Assembly (NCBI GenBank): GCA_023301405.1
Contig: JALZUX010000614.1
Coordinates: 1 to 5,015 of the forward strand
Direction of reading: 5' to 3'
Length of the DNA: 5,015 nt
From: Granulosicoccaceae bacterium
GTDB lineage: Bacteria; Pseudomonadota; Gammaproteobacteria; Granulosicoccales; Granulosicoccaceae
Within the stretch, counting starts at the first letter, position 1; each line of letters starts with the position of its first letter. Below the pieces are notes generated by a model that was given only the letters and a program-made list of their open reading frames with translations, was not told the DNA's origin and did not search any database. Below, one piece after another: positions 4,911 through 5,015 of the stretch. The position numbers and the translations under genes were made by a program.

Positions 4911-5015
4911 TTACGCCGGTAGAGTTCCAATGTGCAGGCATGAATCTAGGGTGTAATCCTTGTGCTTAAGGTTTACCTTCGCCTTGAAAACGACTGTTGA
5001 TACTTCATGCTCAGG
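4911..5015 (-). CDS. Possible C-terminal fragment of a gene running off the right edge
   Basis: The minus-strand frame entering from 5015 stays open for 34 codons and ends at TAA 4913-4911. The residues (ending LDSCLHIGTLPA) and codon choice look protein-like, while the other five frames here are broken. An opening of this length is not statistically strong. The family is not recognised. If real, it lies upstream of the tRNA on the same strand. Confidence 0.3.
   Translation of the reverse strand, partial: PEHEVSTVVFKAKVNLKHKDYTLDSCLHIGTLPA

Overview
The window looks like chromosomal DNA of a Gram-negative bacterium, most likely a marine-type gammaproteobacterium. The evidence is moderate GC by eye, an intrinsic terminator with a GC stem and T-run, a tRNA gene that encodes its own CCA end, and the protein set (eukaryotic-type glutamine synthetase, Hanks-type Ser/Thr kinase, zinc-ribbon membrane protein). 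The taxonomic placement is inference, because no rRNA or universal marker protein is present.

Layout from left to right. At 1-704 two small plus-strand genes follow each other closely: a coiled-coil-like protein whose reading frame is open to the left edge, and an acidic protein of about 88 residues. I recognise neither. A strong bidirectional terminator (809-837) separates them from glnII (890-1900, minus), a GSII-type glutamine synthetase. The 415 bases upstream of glnII (1901-2315) hold a series of inverted repeats ending in a terminator-like hairpin on the plus strand. They may also hold a small His-rich ORF overlapping the kinase stop codon. A soluble single-domain Ser/Thr protein kinase lies at 2316-3269 (minus). 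The stretch 3270-3612 has a C7/G7 tract and a doubtful small plus-strand ORF. A zinc-ribbon, two-TM protein with a PH-like C-terminal region is at 3613-4269 (minus).

The most striking feature is at 4462-4779 (minus). It is a tRNA-Ile with anticodon CAU, split immediately after the anticodon by a 241-nt group I intron. The core sequences of this intron (P4/P5, the 'Q' segment, the P7 pair) closely resemble those of cyanobacterial and chloroplast trnL introns and of the Azoarcus tRNA-Ile intron. The exons join into a complete 77-nt cloverleaf including CCA. A gene finder that expects contiguous tRNAs would miss this gene. At the right edge a minus-strand reading frame (4911-5015) may be the C-terminus of another gene.

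Functionally the window is a set of mostly single-gene units rather than one operon: nitrogen assimilation (GlnII), signalling (kinase), an envelope-associated protein of unknown role, and decoding of AUA codons (the intron-split tRNA-Ile2). I see no mobile element, CRISPR array or clear defence cassette.
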